Part shown: piece by piece, positions 39,325-52,034 of the stretch | How positions within the stretch are numbered: position 1 is the first letter of the stretch | Layout: every line of letters starts with the position of its first letter | From: Papaver somniferum | Lineage: Eukaryota; Streptophyta; Magnoliopsida; Ranunculales; Papaveraceae | Assembly: GCF_003573695.1 (NCBI RefSeq) | Contig: NC_039359.1 | Span: forward strand, 156,852,210 to 156,916,209 | Length of the DNA: 64,000 bases | Direction: 5' to 3' | Made by a program: the position numbers and the translations under genes | The notes under the pieces: model-generated | What the model was told of the DNA's origin: nothing | Seen by the model: the letters and a program-made list of their open reading frames with translations, nothing else | Database searches by the model: none

Positions 39325-39897
39325 GGGCAAGCACTATGGTGCGGGGCATCCCTTCCGTATCCCTCAAATAAAGGGAAGGGATATGGGTCACAAGGCAGCT
39401 CCACTATCGTGCCCTTTCATCCCTTCCCTACATGATACGGAAAATCAGTTTCCGTATGAATAGTGCTATACGGAAATTGAGTATCCGTATTTATTTCCCA
39501 TTTTTTTTTTTGTTAAGAATTTATTTGTATGGGTAAAAAAAGATATTTTAGAGTAAAAAGAAGAGATATAATAGGTAAAAAAGAAGTTTTAGTAAAAAAA
39601 AAAGAGTAAAAAATGAAAGTTTTAGGGTAAAACTTAAAAAACCAAATACGGATACTCAGTTTCCGTCAAAAATGCTACGGATACTGAGTTTTCGTAAAGC
39701 AGAAATTTTGAGGGAAACTGAGTATCCGTCACATTTCCCTTCTCTACTACCCGAATCAGATGTGATCCACCTGGTAGGGAAGGAAAGGAATTTCCCTACT
39801 TTTGTTGTGATATGGAACACCATATTAATTGCCAATTTGGATTTTTCCCTACAAATGAGGGATAGGGAAGAGAAATGGGCCACCACAGTGCTTCGCC
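39325..39897. mobile_element. MITE with about 55-bp inverted ends and TACGGA...TCCGTA motifs
   Basis: The left end GGGCAAGCACTATGGTG and the reverse complement of the right end, GGCGAAGCACTGTGGTG, continue as matching arms to CCCTCA(A/T)(A/T)T about 50 bases in. Flanks are CTTA and TAAG, so the target site is TA or a TTA-type site. Internal TACGGAAA/TTTCCGTA motifs alternate with GATACTCAG blocks. No coding capacity. Confidence 0.65.
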
Positions 39898-40897
39898 TAA
39901 GAAATTTCATGTGAGTATATCGACAGGGGTAGAGCCACATGGGAGGATGGGTATGCAACTGCCCACCCAGCCCAACTGGCTCCCAAGCCCAATTGTGATC
40001 ACTTAAGCCAAAATTTTGGCATTTTAGTCCATTTACACCCCTAAAATATGTGTCGATTGGTAATCTTCCCACCCATTTTCTAAAATCTGGCTCCGCCAAT
40101 ATTGATCGAGAGTCCCGACTCCCGCCCCGGCATCCTAGTTGCCCTTGAGCTAGAAATACCGTCGGATTAAATACGGATAACCGGGTTAAATGCGGATGAC
40201 CAGAAAAATAGCAGGTCAAAAACATGTTTATGATATTTGTGTATCATATTCGGGGTTTCCGTACTTGTAAGCAACAAAAGTTGAGAGCTTGTGTGACCAT
40301 GGCTAAGAAACATAGGGAATGTCAAACAAACGAACAAAAAAATTATTAAGAAAAACAGATATTGTAACCTATGTGAAAAGAACAGAAAGATTGCTCATTT
40401 TCTTTCCACCCTTCCGTGCAGCGTTTTGTTCCGGAAATCAAACAAAAAATTATTTACTACTCCTTAGATTATGCCTTGCTCTACCGTTGCATTTAGTCCT
40501 GCGCAATTGCCTATACGGAACCCTCGTACACCAATGCACATCGAAAGAGGTAATCCAAGAAAAGAAAAAACAAAAAACAAGAATGGGAAAATGATAAAAG
40601 CTCCTTATGATTGCAATTTGCAAACTACGGAAACAAGAGTTAGATAAGTAGGTCAGATGATGATCTAATCCTAAAAATTCATATGAGAAAATGTTACCAC
40701 CAGGCTGTTGTTCTGGTCACATGACGTTAGGTAAGCAAACCTACCTTTTTGTTTCCTGTGCTTTCGTTCTGTAATGTACACCTGGTGTGATAAAAAGAAC
40801 AGTGCAGTGATTTTTAAATTCAAGGGTCTGTTTAGTGTGTGTGATTAGACCAAAAAATAGTCCGGGCTGCACCGACAATACTGAATGAAATTTATTA
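39898..40897. other. Intergenic stretch, nothing recognised
   Basis: A minus-strand frame at 39,656-40,225 extends into this stretch but overlaps the MITE and matches nothing I know. No RNA gene seen. Confidence 0.4.
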
Positions 40898-41250
40898 GAC
40901 TGGGTCTAATGGACCTCCAAGATCCAGGGCTTGAACCCAAAAGCGTGGTGTAAAGTGGCACTATTTGCCTGATTCCCAACTCCTCGAAGCGATTGCTTGG
41001 ATGTAATCTGGGTGCAATCCAGGCACGCCATTAGAATGGTGCAATCCAGACACGCCATTAGAAATGGCGTACCAAAAAAGCATCATACGCCGTTACAAAT
41101 GGCGTTTTGGCACTGTTTTATAAAAATTCAAATTCACTATCATATAGACCGTTGGATTCATAATCTTATTGGAAAACTAAAGGCTAATAATGATAAGCCA
41201 TTTCAAACGGCGTTTTGACTTTGAATGTTGAATTTCCATTAGACTTGGTA
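40898..41250. mobile_element. Harbinger-like MITE with ATGGCGT motifs
   Basis: The left end TTA then GACTGGGTCTAATGG matches, inverted, the terminus of the Harbinger element at 3,706-3,719. The right end (CCATTAGACTTGGTAC near 41,236) is a degraded inverted copy. Motifs ACGCCATT/AATGGCGT and AACGGCGTTTTG alternate at 41,020-41,220. No ORF. Confidence 0.45.
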
Positions 41251-41644
41251 CTTGAAATTCAGTGACGTGGATCCAAGAAAAAACTTGAATCTTGGACCAC
41301 GATTAGAGTAAGTCTTAAGCACATTCAAGTTTGTACCATGTACCAATCCGTAGGGTTGGCCAGCCCTGGATCTAGGCCCAAAATCTTGAAATTTAATACT
41401 GGAACTAAAAAAAAGGTCAATTTCTAGAGTGTAAACTGTAAAAACAAAATTCGACACAATTACATTATTTTTTAGTGCTTGCATCGGCTGGAAAACTCAT
41501 TCTCAGATGGAAAATAATACAGTATCTTGAAAGTACAGAACTACAGTTTCCTATAAGACCCCTAGTACAGGACTAGAAAACAAGTTAGTTTGAAGAGTAG
41601 GATAAAATACAAAATTTACTTTCGAAGTTAATACGTACTGGATA

Positions 41645-44600
41645 TCAGAGAGTTGGATCAAACATTTGAAATTTTCTCTTAAAGTCATCGACCATTATGA
41701 TTTCTTCGTCTTTTGAGAGCTTACAATTCCTCCAATCAGCCTTGGTTGCCTTGTCTAAGAGTCCGGCAATAACCTGCAAAAGTGATGAACAAGAGAAATC
41801 ATTGTTTTCCTTTTTCCGGGCAGTTTAATGTCATGCACTCATGCTCAAGAAATCTTTGTTTCACCCAGAGATAACTTTTCAGTGAACATTATTAACATAA
41901 TGCCTCAATAGGCTGATGAAATAAGAAATATTTACCTCTCGGCCAAATTGGGCAGGAAATTTCTCGTTATCCTCAACAGGATGTGAGAGGATTGTTCCAT
42001 CCGGGAGTTCAACATAAAAGAAGCTGGATTTCCGGTCAACTTGTGCCCTCAATGATTTTCTTCCTTCGGAACTTTTATCTGACTTCAGTGATACAAAATT
42101 AAATCCTAACTTTCCGGCAGCCATATTAAAAAGTTTTGGAAGAAGGGCTGCTTTTGACAAAGGAATGGGAATCGCCTGCACAAGAAATTACCAATCAGTC
42201 TTGAAAATAATTCGGTAGCTACAAATGAAATTGAAGGTAATGAAGTTTACCTGAAGATTAGCATGGGTCCCATGCTTGAAAACCCATTCAAAGAAAACAA
42301 CTTGTTTGCCTTGTTCCTTAAAGTACATCTTCAGAGCGTTTTGGAATTTTTCTAGCTCAATCTCAGAATTTGGGTCTTCATAAACGGTGTTCGGCAAATG
42401 CTCAATAGGTATAATCAGTATATGGTCGTCGACAAGTGGACCCTTTGCTAAGGCAAAATAATAGCTTTCTCCTATACTAATGATGAGATGTTGCTCAATG
42501 TTAGGACTTGATAAACAGAACCAACATTCTTTAGACCTGGAAACAAATGTGGTTACTATTAGTACCATGAAAACAGTCATTTTGTCTACTACGTACAACC
42601 TAATATAGTTGAGAAGAATAATAAACACAGACATATAAGATATGGCACCAACCTTTCAGTTCTCTGACTTTTTTGCACAATCTTGTCATCCTTGTCCGCC
42701 AAGCTATGCTTATAACTGCAATCAGGACCTTTTTCGCACTTTCCTTTGATAATAAAGTCTATACAAACTCCTTTACGGCATTGCTCTCTAGCATCCATAT
42801 CATGCTGATAATTACATTTTTCACCTCGCGGACAGTTCCCTGAAGATATAAATTTAAAACATAAACCGTCTCCAGCTCCCTTCCTTTGACGTTTTTGGGA
42901 GACATCATAACGCCAATATTGATCTTCGTCAACACTATTACTAGGTCGTTTTGCTACATCCTTAGCGTGAGGTGTGGTTTGCACAGTTGTATATGGAGTT
43001 AAGGTGGTGTTTGGTGGTCTGTTTGACATCTCATCCGCAGACAACATAGACGCTGGAGTAGGAGAAATCGCATGTATAAACTTCTGCAAAACAGTTAGAA
43101 AAACCAATAGTCTCAAAGGTATGGATTTTTTATTTTTCTTGCATGTTGTGAACAAAACATGAACTCTACAATAAACTAATTTTAAGATAAAACTTGTAAG
43201 GCCGAAAATCATGATTATAAAATTGACACCTGAAAATCTGGTAAATGGAATGACTGCTTTAATGAATGAAGGAAATCTCTCATTGCCACCTCAGAATAGT
43301 AAGTGCAAAGTATAGAGGTGCAATCAAAGTGTATGACAAGAAGTGCAAAATATAGAGGTGTCATATATTTGAATTACAATGAAAACGAAAAAACTGACCT
43401 GTTTGTCTTTGTTTCCAACAGGAGCAAGACCCACGAAACGTGTCACATGCTTAGCTTCATGGTTAGAGTATGGCTCGCGGGAGTAAAATACACCTTTAGT
43501 ACCCGCAAAATGATACCTATCAGACATATACACAATCAGAATCAGAGAAAATAAGAAGAACCTTTTTCTTTCCTAGTATAGAGAAAAATATCATTGACAA
43601 GACTCAGGGATCAGAAAACAACTTACTGCTGAAGTACCAAGCAAAGAACCAAAGCGACTAAAAGGAAGCTAGAAGATACAAATTTCATTTTCGCAGTGAT
43701 TGCTTCTCATTGAGCACACATAGTACACAATTTTTTTAATATAAAATGCTTGTGAAATCGCAAATGTTCGCTTGACGAACTAAATTCAAAGTAAAACCAA
43801 GTCTACCACAAACAGTAGAGAATGCTAATCTCCAGCCTTTGTACAAGAACCATGATAGTGTCATCTATTAACGAAATCTATTTCACACACTTAACAAGAA
43901 ACCCATCTAATATTGTATCTTGGTAAGAGCTTTCGTCTCAGACAGTTTTATGTGGACTGAAATCAACTAACTAGACATCCAGCGCATACTAATCATAGCA
44001 ACATGATTAACAGTATTCAGTTTATGACCAAGTGATCTAATTGAAAATTAGGAATAACTACGCATAATGACCAATTGATAGTTAGTGACGTTGGCTAGAC
44101 TGGGTAAGAGTAGCATAGTCGAGACATGCATCTATGGAGTTGATTCAGTTTCATATACCTAAACAAAGAAGTTTGTATGTTCTTCAAAAAAATTCCTAAA
44201 AAGAAATACATTCTGGAAAACACTAGCATACGAAATGCCATTAAAATATAAACTCCAACCATCACTTACCGAGGTTTTATCTCTGCAGCCAACTTCGAAA
44301 TTACAGGATCAGTCCCTGAAGAATCTGTAACTCCAGGAGGAGCTTCTTTAATAACAGCTCCATTTAAAACTCCAGCCGGCCATTCATTAGTAATTATACG
44401 TCAAGGAACTCAAGTAAACTAGGTAAATATAAACAAGTCTTAATATTAACAGTCCACAAACAAGTTATACCAAAATTTGACTACCTCCACCCCAATCGGG
44501 CAGCTACTGACAACCAATAAACAAGTTGTGCATCTAGAAAACCGAACCATGTAAACATTCTAATCACAAAATACAATAACCAAAAGTAAAGGATATCTGA

Positions 44601-45269
44601 GGAACAAATCAACAACTCCAGGTTCTTCTGCCCAAGCTCGCAATGCATCCACATCATCTGGACTATATGTTCCAAATAGTTGGCCACTCGAGGAATGCCT
44701 ACCCGACAAGTAGACCACTGATAACCCTATACAACAGCCCCTTCAAATGTTAATACACACTTCCAATAATAGTTCACAATCTGAGTCTAACATTCTAGAA
44801 AAAACAAGAAAAATGTTTAAATTGATTACCATGAAGAGTAAATTTGCCACTGCCTTTTAACCAAAAGAGATTATCACAAACCCTTAATCCATCCATCTTA
44901 AACCCTTGATTCTTAGGATCATTAGAAACAACTGAGAGCACTTTAGGTGCACCAATTCCATAATCACCAATAAAGTAAGTAGGGATTGAGATTTGAGACC
45001 TTCCTTGAATATAATCAAGAAATTCTTCATTATTTTCAGGTGAATCAGGGAAAAACTGTCCTACACAGAGCAGGACATCAAATGGACCTGCTGATTTGTT
45101 TACCTACAACAAAGTTTTTTTTAGCACCGATTAGTAAGAGAAAAAGAGTTAGAAAGAATTTGTCATAAACCCTAAAAAAGTGAGAGAAATTTACCGTTGA
45201 GACTCGCTTGTAGAGTTGGTTAAAGCGGCCATTGACGTCTCCACATACAAGAATTCGTGGAGGAGCCAT
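41645..45269 (-). CDS. CwfJ-like / CCCH zinc-finger protein (CWF19L1/Drn1 family)
   Basis: Nine exons keep phase: 45269-45195, 45103-44830, 44726-44597, 44389-44270, 43516-43399, 43083-42653, 42536-42251, 42175-41936, 41773-41645, giving 600 aa. The N-terminus MAPPRILVCGDVNGRFNQLY is the metallophosphoesterase-like domain of CWF19L1/Drn1. Residues 314-333 and 346-365 form two C-x8-C-x5-C-x3-H zinc fingers. From about 387, CWFCLSSPNIEQHLIISIG...PLVDDHILIIPIEHLPN is CwfJ domain 1, and exons 8-9 hold CwfJ domain 2 (FPAQFGRE). Relatives work in pre-mRNA splicing and lariat RNA turnover in the nucleus. All introns are GT-AG except the third, a U12 AT-AC intron. No disabling change was seen. Close to the Arabidopsis 'CwfJ-like family protein / CCCH zinc finger' gene in layout and length. 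Confidence 0.9.
44390..44596 (-). other. U12-type AT-AC intron in the CwfJ-like gene
   Basis: The minus strand reads exon ...CTCAG, then ATATCCTTTACT, then ...TTCCTTGAC (44,408-44,400), GTATAATTAC, then exon TAATGAATGG. The 5' site ATATCCTTT, the branch site TTCCTTGAC and AC eleven bases after the branch adenosine all match the minor-spliceosome consensus. Splicing this way gives the frame FLSNEWPAGV, whereas no GT donor fits. Confidence 0.93.
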
Positions 45270-45434
45270 TACTGTTAGAGTAATGCAGCAGAAACAATTC
45301 TGTAGCAGAATTTGGTAGAGAATCAATGAACTAGGATTAGCAAATTTAAAATCTGAAATTTAGTTAAGCCGGTTGGATTTCCTTGGGCTATTAGTCCGCC
45401 CGGCCCACTATAGAAATCTGATGCAGTTCAAAAA

Positions 45435-47000
45435 GAACCATTTTTTAGGGACCATGGCTTTTTTTGCGATCATGGTCTTATTAGGCCAACCTCCCTATAC
45501 TTATAAGGGTGTCCTAAAGTTAGGTAAATACATATTTACCCTTTACTTTAATTGAATTAAAACTTACTCAATAATTATATAAATCTAATCATATACATTT
45601 AATCTAAATGAATTTATTAACCAATATCAAAATCAAAATCAAAATCAAAAACAAAAACAGGAGGGGAATCGAAATTTTTTAGTTTTGAAAAAAAAAATTA
45701 TTCTCTTCTTCTTCTCTCTTTCCTTGACGTTCCTCGTTCGATCGAAAAACCCATCAATCTTTTTAATTCGTTCTTTGATTGAGAAAATTGAGTAGAAATC
45801 ATCAAAATATGGTTTAAATGGAAGTTAAAGTGGCATGTTCGGTTAGGAATAGTTTTAAAAAAACTAGTTTTGTAACCGAACATTCTGAAATCAAGAACAC
45901 GAAGAACACTTCGGTTATCACGAATTTAATTTTTCGTAACCGAACTCTGAGTTCGGTTGGTTCGCAAAAAATAGTTTTAACCGAACTCCTCATTGAAAAC
46001 CAATATATTGTGTTCGGTTGGTCCCCAAAAAATTCTAAAACTAGTTAGTAACCGAACTCTACCCATAAGACAAAAGAAAAAAACACCAATGTAACCGAAC
46101 TGTTTTATTTTTCTCACTATGTTGAGTTATGATTTAACCGAACTTTGCTTACTCTGTTCGGTTGGTTCGCAAAAATTTCTAAAACTATCTAATAACCGAA
46201 CTTTACCTATATTACAAAAAGAAAAAAAAATCCAATGTGACCGAACTGTGCTATTTTGCCTACTATGTTGAGTTTCAATTTAACCGAACTTTTCCCACTA
46301 TGTTCGGTTTGTTCGCAAAAAATCTTAACAAACCGAACTCTTCACTAATTGCATACATGTGGAGTTCGGTTAGATATGTTGTTGGGTTAAAGTTTGCGAA
46401 CCAACTGAACATTACTCTGTAAATCCTATAAACAAAGTCGGTAACATGTCTGTTACCCGAACGACTAAAAACCTCCATTAAAGAGCGAGTTCGGTAACCT
46501 GCGTGTTTGGAAAAAGTAACCGAACTACACTTTCAGATGAGTTCGGTAACCTGTTCTTCACATAAGGTAACCGAACAAGCCCAAATCAACTCTAAAAATT
46601 TACAGTTTTTTGAAAATTTGGAGCAATTCAACCAACATTATCTAAGTTTGAAGCATACCTGGGTACCCAAATACTCTTCCTCCGGTTGTGGTTGGTAAAA
46701 TCCATCGTTTTCATGTTTTCCTTCTTCATCTTCTCTAAATTTACTCTCTCAATAATTCTACTTCTTAAAAAAAACATCTGATTTTTTAATCTCACTAACT
46801 ATCTTTAACTTAATCATTTTACTAATCATTACACTAACTATTATTAACAATAACTAATCATTACCCAAAATTAATCAGGAGGGTAATTTAGGTATTAATA
46901 TAAATATCTAGATAAGGGGTGACCTAGATTTACTTCTAATGTCTTACCCAAAATAAAATCATGGTCCCCACAAAAAAACCATGGTCCCAAAAAATGATTC
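45435..47000. mobile_element. hAT-like non-autonomous element e2, second copy of e1 family
   Basis: 1,566 bp flanked by TTCAAAAA at 45,427-45,434 and 47,001-47,008. The inverted ends (GAACCATTTTTTAGGGACC and reverse of GGTCCCAAAAAATGATTC) match those of e1. About twenty AGTTCGGTT-type motifs lie at 45,836-46,580. The right 300 bp (GGTTGTGGTTGGTAAAATCC... and GATAAGGGGTGACCTAG) are almost the same as in e1, while the motif region differs more in order and length. It sits just upstream of the CwfJ-like gene. Confidence 0.78.
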
Positions 47001-47299
47001 TTCAAAAAATACTCCGGAGCTGTGTATTTATAATGGCATGTCCATTGGGTGTAATTCTTGTTTCCTAATTAGAGCAGTCTTTACTCTCTTTAGTATCCTA
47101 TCTAGAGTGGAGATTTCTAATTTCGGGGATGGATGATACACCTTCTTTGGCACCAGAGACAGAATTAGAAAGACAAAAGGAAAAATGGATATTGCTTCGT
47201 GAAAAATAATTTTATTTTTTATAGAAATGGTTAAAAAATTTGGTTTCCAAGCTAACTTCCAAATTTTCTTGATTTTTTCTCCTATAAGCAAAATATAAG

Positions 47300-50200
47300 A
47301 AAATAATTACACCTCTTGGTGGTGGTCATCACTCAAGGTTGGCAGGAGCCATACCAAGGGGTTAGACCAATCCATACTAGTTTTGCTTTTCTTTGTCCAT
47401 TGGGTTACATCATGGGCAGCCCCATCTCCTGTTCGGTTAACATAAGAAAAAATCACTTTCCTAAATTTAGAGATTAGGTTTTCAATGTCGACAACAGAGA
47501 ATGAGTTCTCTGGTTTCCATAGAAATTTTTCTCGTTTATCTTCTTGATTATGCCTTCTGCGTCACTTTCAATCTCAATCTCTTGTTCCTTTCTAGCTCAT
47601 GCCGTCCGCAAAGCTTCTCTTATAGCTCGAATTTCTGCCTCTTCTGCAGAAAAACAAGGAATGTAAATTGCTTCTGCTATTAAAAACTGGTGCCCAGAAT
47701 TTCTGAAGATAAATCCAATTCCCCCTTTTGTTGAGTAGATATTCCAAGCCCCGTCACACTTTATATTTATCCAATCACTATGAGGAGGATTCCAGAAAGA
47801 TTGATTTGATGCAGCAATTATGGCAGAGATTTTCAAGAGATATTGTTGGTTTCTCCGCACCGACAGCATTGTTTTTGCTCTTCCCAAAATTGAACTCGGC
47901 TCTTCGATTTTTCCGTGGTGAACAATTTCATTTCTGCTGGTCCAGATTGGCCAAATCATGCTAGAAATCATAGGAAACAATTAAATTTTATTGGAGTCAT
48001 CCTTATAGGGATTCAATTGCAGCCAATATTTCACCCATTCATCAAAGGTAAGATTTCGGAATTGAAGATTTGATATATTTATTTGTGACCAAGTATTATT
48101 TAGATGGGAACATGAGACTAAAGAATGCATAATAGTTTCTTTTTACAATTTACATCTAGGGCACATGAATTCATATATATGCATTCTTTGGTATATGATT
48201 ACTCTCACAGGGAGAGCTCCTTTCAAGGCCTTCCATACAAAGAACTTAATCCTTGCAGGTAATTTTTGTGCCCATAATTTGGTCCATAAATCAGAATTTG
48301 TAGTGTCCCCCCTTGTGGAGAGACAATGATATGCATTTTTTGCAGAAAATATACCATCTTTTGCATTCTCCCATATCCTTCTATCTCTAGTAGGACGTAA
48401 AGTTAGGGGAATATCTTCAATCTTCTCAACAGAATATTGATTAAATACAAAATTTAACTTGGTTGAGTTCCAAGTTCTAGTCTGGTGGTCAATTAGGTCA
48501 GCCACTTTGATATTTTGATCAGGAATTGTGTTGGCCTTTGGTGTGGCAACTTCTTTATTTGGAATCCAGTTGTCACACCAAGGGTCTATGAAATTTCCTT
48601 CTCCCACCATCCATAAGATGAATGGTTTTATTTTCTCCATTGTTTTGTGAATGCATTTTCATGCCCAAGAAGCTGTAGTTGGACAGTTAGCATGTAAAAC
48701 ATCAGTTTTAGGGAAATACTTTGTTTTTAGGGCAGTTTCCTATAGAGTGTCAATTCTTTAGCATAAATTTTTAGGAATTTGGAAATTATCCATCTTATAA
48801 CTTAACATAGCTTGTCCCACATGCTTTACCATAGTTGTTCTTCCCGCCTGGGATAGAAAATGTATGAGCAATGAGTAATGAGCATGGAAAAATGAGTTTG
48901 AGTTTTGGATTTCAGAACGTTAATTGGTGCTCCTAGGTATTTTTCACCAAGGTGGAGGTTTGAGATACCTAAAATTCTGGCCAATAACTTCTCATGTCTT
49001 GGATGCACATTTTTGCTAAATAACAATCCAGACTTGTGGAAATTAATCTCTTGTCCACTTGCTTTGCAGTATTTATGAAGATACTCCTTAGTAGTATGAA
49101 ACTCCGGTAGTCGCCTTAGTGAAGATGAAACTATCATCGGCAAACAAAAGATGGCTGATGGGTGGAGTTGCCATGGCAATTTTGACTCCATGAATCATGT
49201 TTTTTCTCTCAAGTTTTGATATGTAAGTGGATAGAGCTTCAGTTCAAATAATGTATAGGTAAGGGGATACCCCCTTGTCGCAGCCCTCTCTCGGGTTTTA
49301 AAAGACCCATTGAAGTTCCATTTAGAAGTACTAAATAGGAAACTATGTTTAGTAAATTCATGATTAGATTGACCCAATTTTGATGAAAACCCATCTTAAT
49401 CATAGCCTTGGACAAAAAAGACCACTCAAGCTTGTCTTAAGCTTTGGACATGTCAAGCTTAATGGCCTCCAACCCAGCTTTACCCTTTTTCTTTTTCTTT
49501 ATAGAATGAATCACCTCATAGGCCATTAAGATATTATCAGTTATTTGTCTCTTCGGAACAAAAACACTCTGATGGGGAGATATGATTTTGTCCATGATAG
49601 GTTTCATTCTGTTAGCTATTGCTTTGGAGACCACTTTGTATGCAAAGTTACAAAGGCCTATTGGCCGGAGCTGATCAACAGAGTCGGTCATAGAATTTTT
49701 CGGGATAAGGAAAATATTCGTGTAATTAAATTGTGTAAGTAGATTACATGTATTGAAAAACTGATTTACCATTTCACACACAGAGTCACCAACTACATCC
49801 CAATAATCTTGATAGAAATGTCCTGTAAATCCATCCGGAACTGGAGCTTTCTTTGCTCCCGTTTGAAATGCCGTTATTTTCATCTCCTCATCAGAGAGGG
49901 GTGTTGAAAGTACTGTATTGTCGTCATCAGTTACTTTTGATACCATAGCCTCTAAAAATTCATCTTGTCCCTTTGGATTAGAAGTCTTATAAAGATCTTG
50001 AAAATAAGATATAAACTCTGTTCCAATAGCCTGTCTCGTTGTTAGCCAATTTCCATTGATGATTTGATCCAAAAAAATGTTATTTCTTTTCCTACATAAC
50101 ATAGTAGATTTAAGGAAGAAAGACGTGTTGTCATCTCCCTCATTAAGCCGTAATTCTCTTGATTTATCTTTCCATAGAATCTCCTCGAGCGAATAAAGAT

Positions 50201-50557
50201 AGATCATTTTCTCTTTCAAATCAGATACTAATGCAATATTACTGGGATCATGTACTTGAGCATGATTTATATCCTCATTTGTATCCTTTATTGAGTGAGT
50301 TATGTTTCCAAAAGAAACCTTATTCCACAGCTTGAGTTTCTTCTTTGCTATGTTCAACTTTTGTTTTAGCTGGTAGGATTTTGAACCTCTTACACAGATT
50401 GACCATGCTTGTTCTATGACAGTTTTGCAGGGACTATCATGAGACCAATTTGACATAAAATGGAAAGGTCTTTGGAGATTATCAATTCCAGCACTAAGAG
50501 ATACCAGAATAGGAGAATGGTCCGAAGAGATTCTCGGCAAATATAAGGTATGAGTAT
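47300..50557 (-). pseudogene. LINE 2, reverse transcriptase, zinc-binding and RNase H part
   Basis: Minus strand. The frame 50,654-49,437 holds SDHSPILVSL (end of endonuclease), then the RT: RPIGLCNFAYKVVSK, ISPHQSVFVPKRQITDNI, LDMSKA. The next codon is TAA where Tyr is expected (DMSKAYD), a point nonsense at 49,437. Further pieces: GYPLTYTLF-type and FADD-like motifs near 49,150-49,300, IHKSGLLFSKN, zf-RVT at 48,640-48,143 (DPWCDNWIP...LWAQKLPARIKFFVWKALKGALP...CPRC), and RNase H at 47,980-47,590 (IKCDGAWN...FRNSG...AEEAEIRAIREAL) continuing degraded to about 47,300. No clear poly(A). AGTAT at 50,553-50,557 is the target duplication of the inserted LTR element. Confidence 0.85.
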
Positions 50558-52034
50558 TGATGTAGTTTTGTAGTGGTAAGTAAAGTGTTCGTTTCTCGGA
50601 CTTGTTGAGATTCGATTTTAGACTTAATATAATATGTACAAGGAAAGCTGTCACAGTATCGAGAGGTACTGAGATTCAGTATTCCACCAAATTCTATTCA
50701 TGTGACTCAATTAATAACTCCAATCAATTATAGCTCAAATATTAAAAATATGGACACTTATTCTTTGCCAAAAATAGATTTTTAAAACTTTAGATGTAAA
50801 TCACAAGCATGGTGTATCAAAAGCTCTTACGTCTAAGCATACACCATCAAACGAAATCACAACTAATTAGTGAAAATCATGAATCAATTAAAATAAGTGC
50901 AAAAAGTCATAAAGAATTATTAAAATTACCACATGCGTGAAATAGGGTTTCCTCCGTCATCCCAGTGTTGGGGTTTAGCTCCTCATATTAATCATGATCT
51001 CAAAATACATGTATAAAGCTCAAAAGTTGATTAAAAGGGAGTAAAACAATTGAACAGAAAAATCGCAACAAAAATAATTGTTGCAAAGGCGTTGTTCATT
51101 GTTACAAGAAGAAACATATATATGAAGTTTTGTTGAGACTGCATCTGCGGCCCCCACAACTTTGTCGTAAACACTGTTGAAGAACGACTGTCTTCAGACG
51201 TCCGTTCTTCGTGTTCTTCAGCAGCAGCAGCAGCAGAAACAGAGTTTGATCGAACTCCGATTTCTTCTTCTCTGGCCCTCCTCAGGTTCCCAAACTCTCG
51301 ACTCCCTTCTATGAACTCCCAACAACTTATATATAGCCAACAGAGCGATTTAATCTCCCCAAAACTTCTCGAAATCTCTTCTTTTCTTTTCTTGGCAGTT
51401 ACGGCAATAATCTTTTCTCTAAATTGTTCCACGCGTTTCTGAACTTTCCCGATTGTCTCAAACTCTTCCTTAGATATATATGTATCTTTGGGAAGAATTT
51501 TAGGTCTTTAGTCTCTCCATAACTTCTAAAAATAATCTCAATAGGGTCCGTGTAAAAACACTTTCCCTGTTTAGCTCCAACTCGGTTTCTATCCCAATTC
51601 GATCCAAACAAACGACTATACCAGGCTTGTTTAGTTGAATCACGTCCAGCCCAATCAATTCTGGCGATTGAATCTAACTAAAACACCTTCGAAATCAATC
51701 CCCAACTCTGCCAGTTGCATGCACAAAATTTCCCACCAATTTCAGTTTTTAAAACGATGAAGATGACCTCCCCCTATCCTGTGCTGGTCTCCCTTTAGCA
51801 GATGCCTGGAAACGGGTCACCCCTTAGTAATTAGGTTACCCCTTATCCAAAGTGAGAGTCCTTGTAGTAATTTTCTCCCACGAGCGCAAAAACCACTTTT
51901 TTAGCCAATTTCGCCGCAAAAGCTTATTTCTCCAAAAATACCTACATGGACATAAAAAGACATAATAAATATAAAATCGAGCACTAATAATATATACAAT
52001 TGAGATGATATAAGACACAAAAATGTGCCTATCA
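50558..52034 (-). repeat. 3' LTR of element A2
   Basis: Starts TGATGTAG, ends CCTATCA. A TATATATA box on the minus strand lies near 51,330-51,345. It shares blocks with the A1 LTR (the GTGTTCTTC-AGCAGCAG-CAGAAACAGAG segment and CCCCTTAGTAATTAGGTTACC) but is clearly diverged, so A1 and A2 are different subfamilies. Confidence 0.9.

Noticed and set aside
39656..40225. 189-aa minus-strand ORF
   Set aside because: It overlaps a MITE with clear inverted ends, has no recognisable domain and looks like chance.
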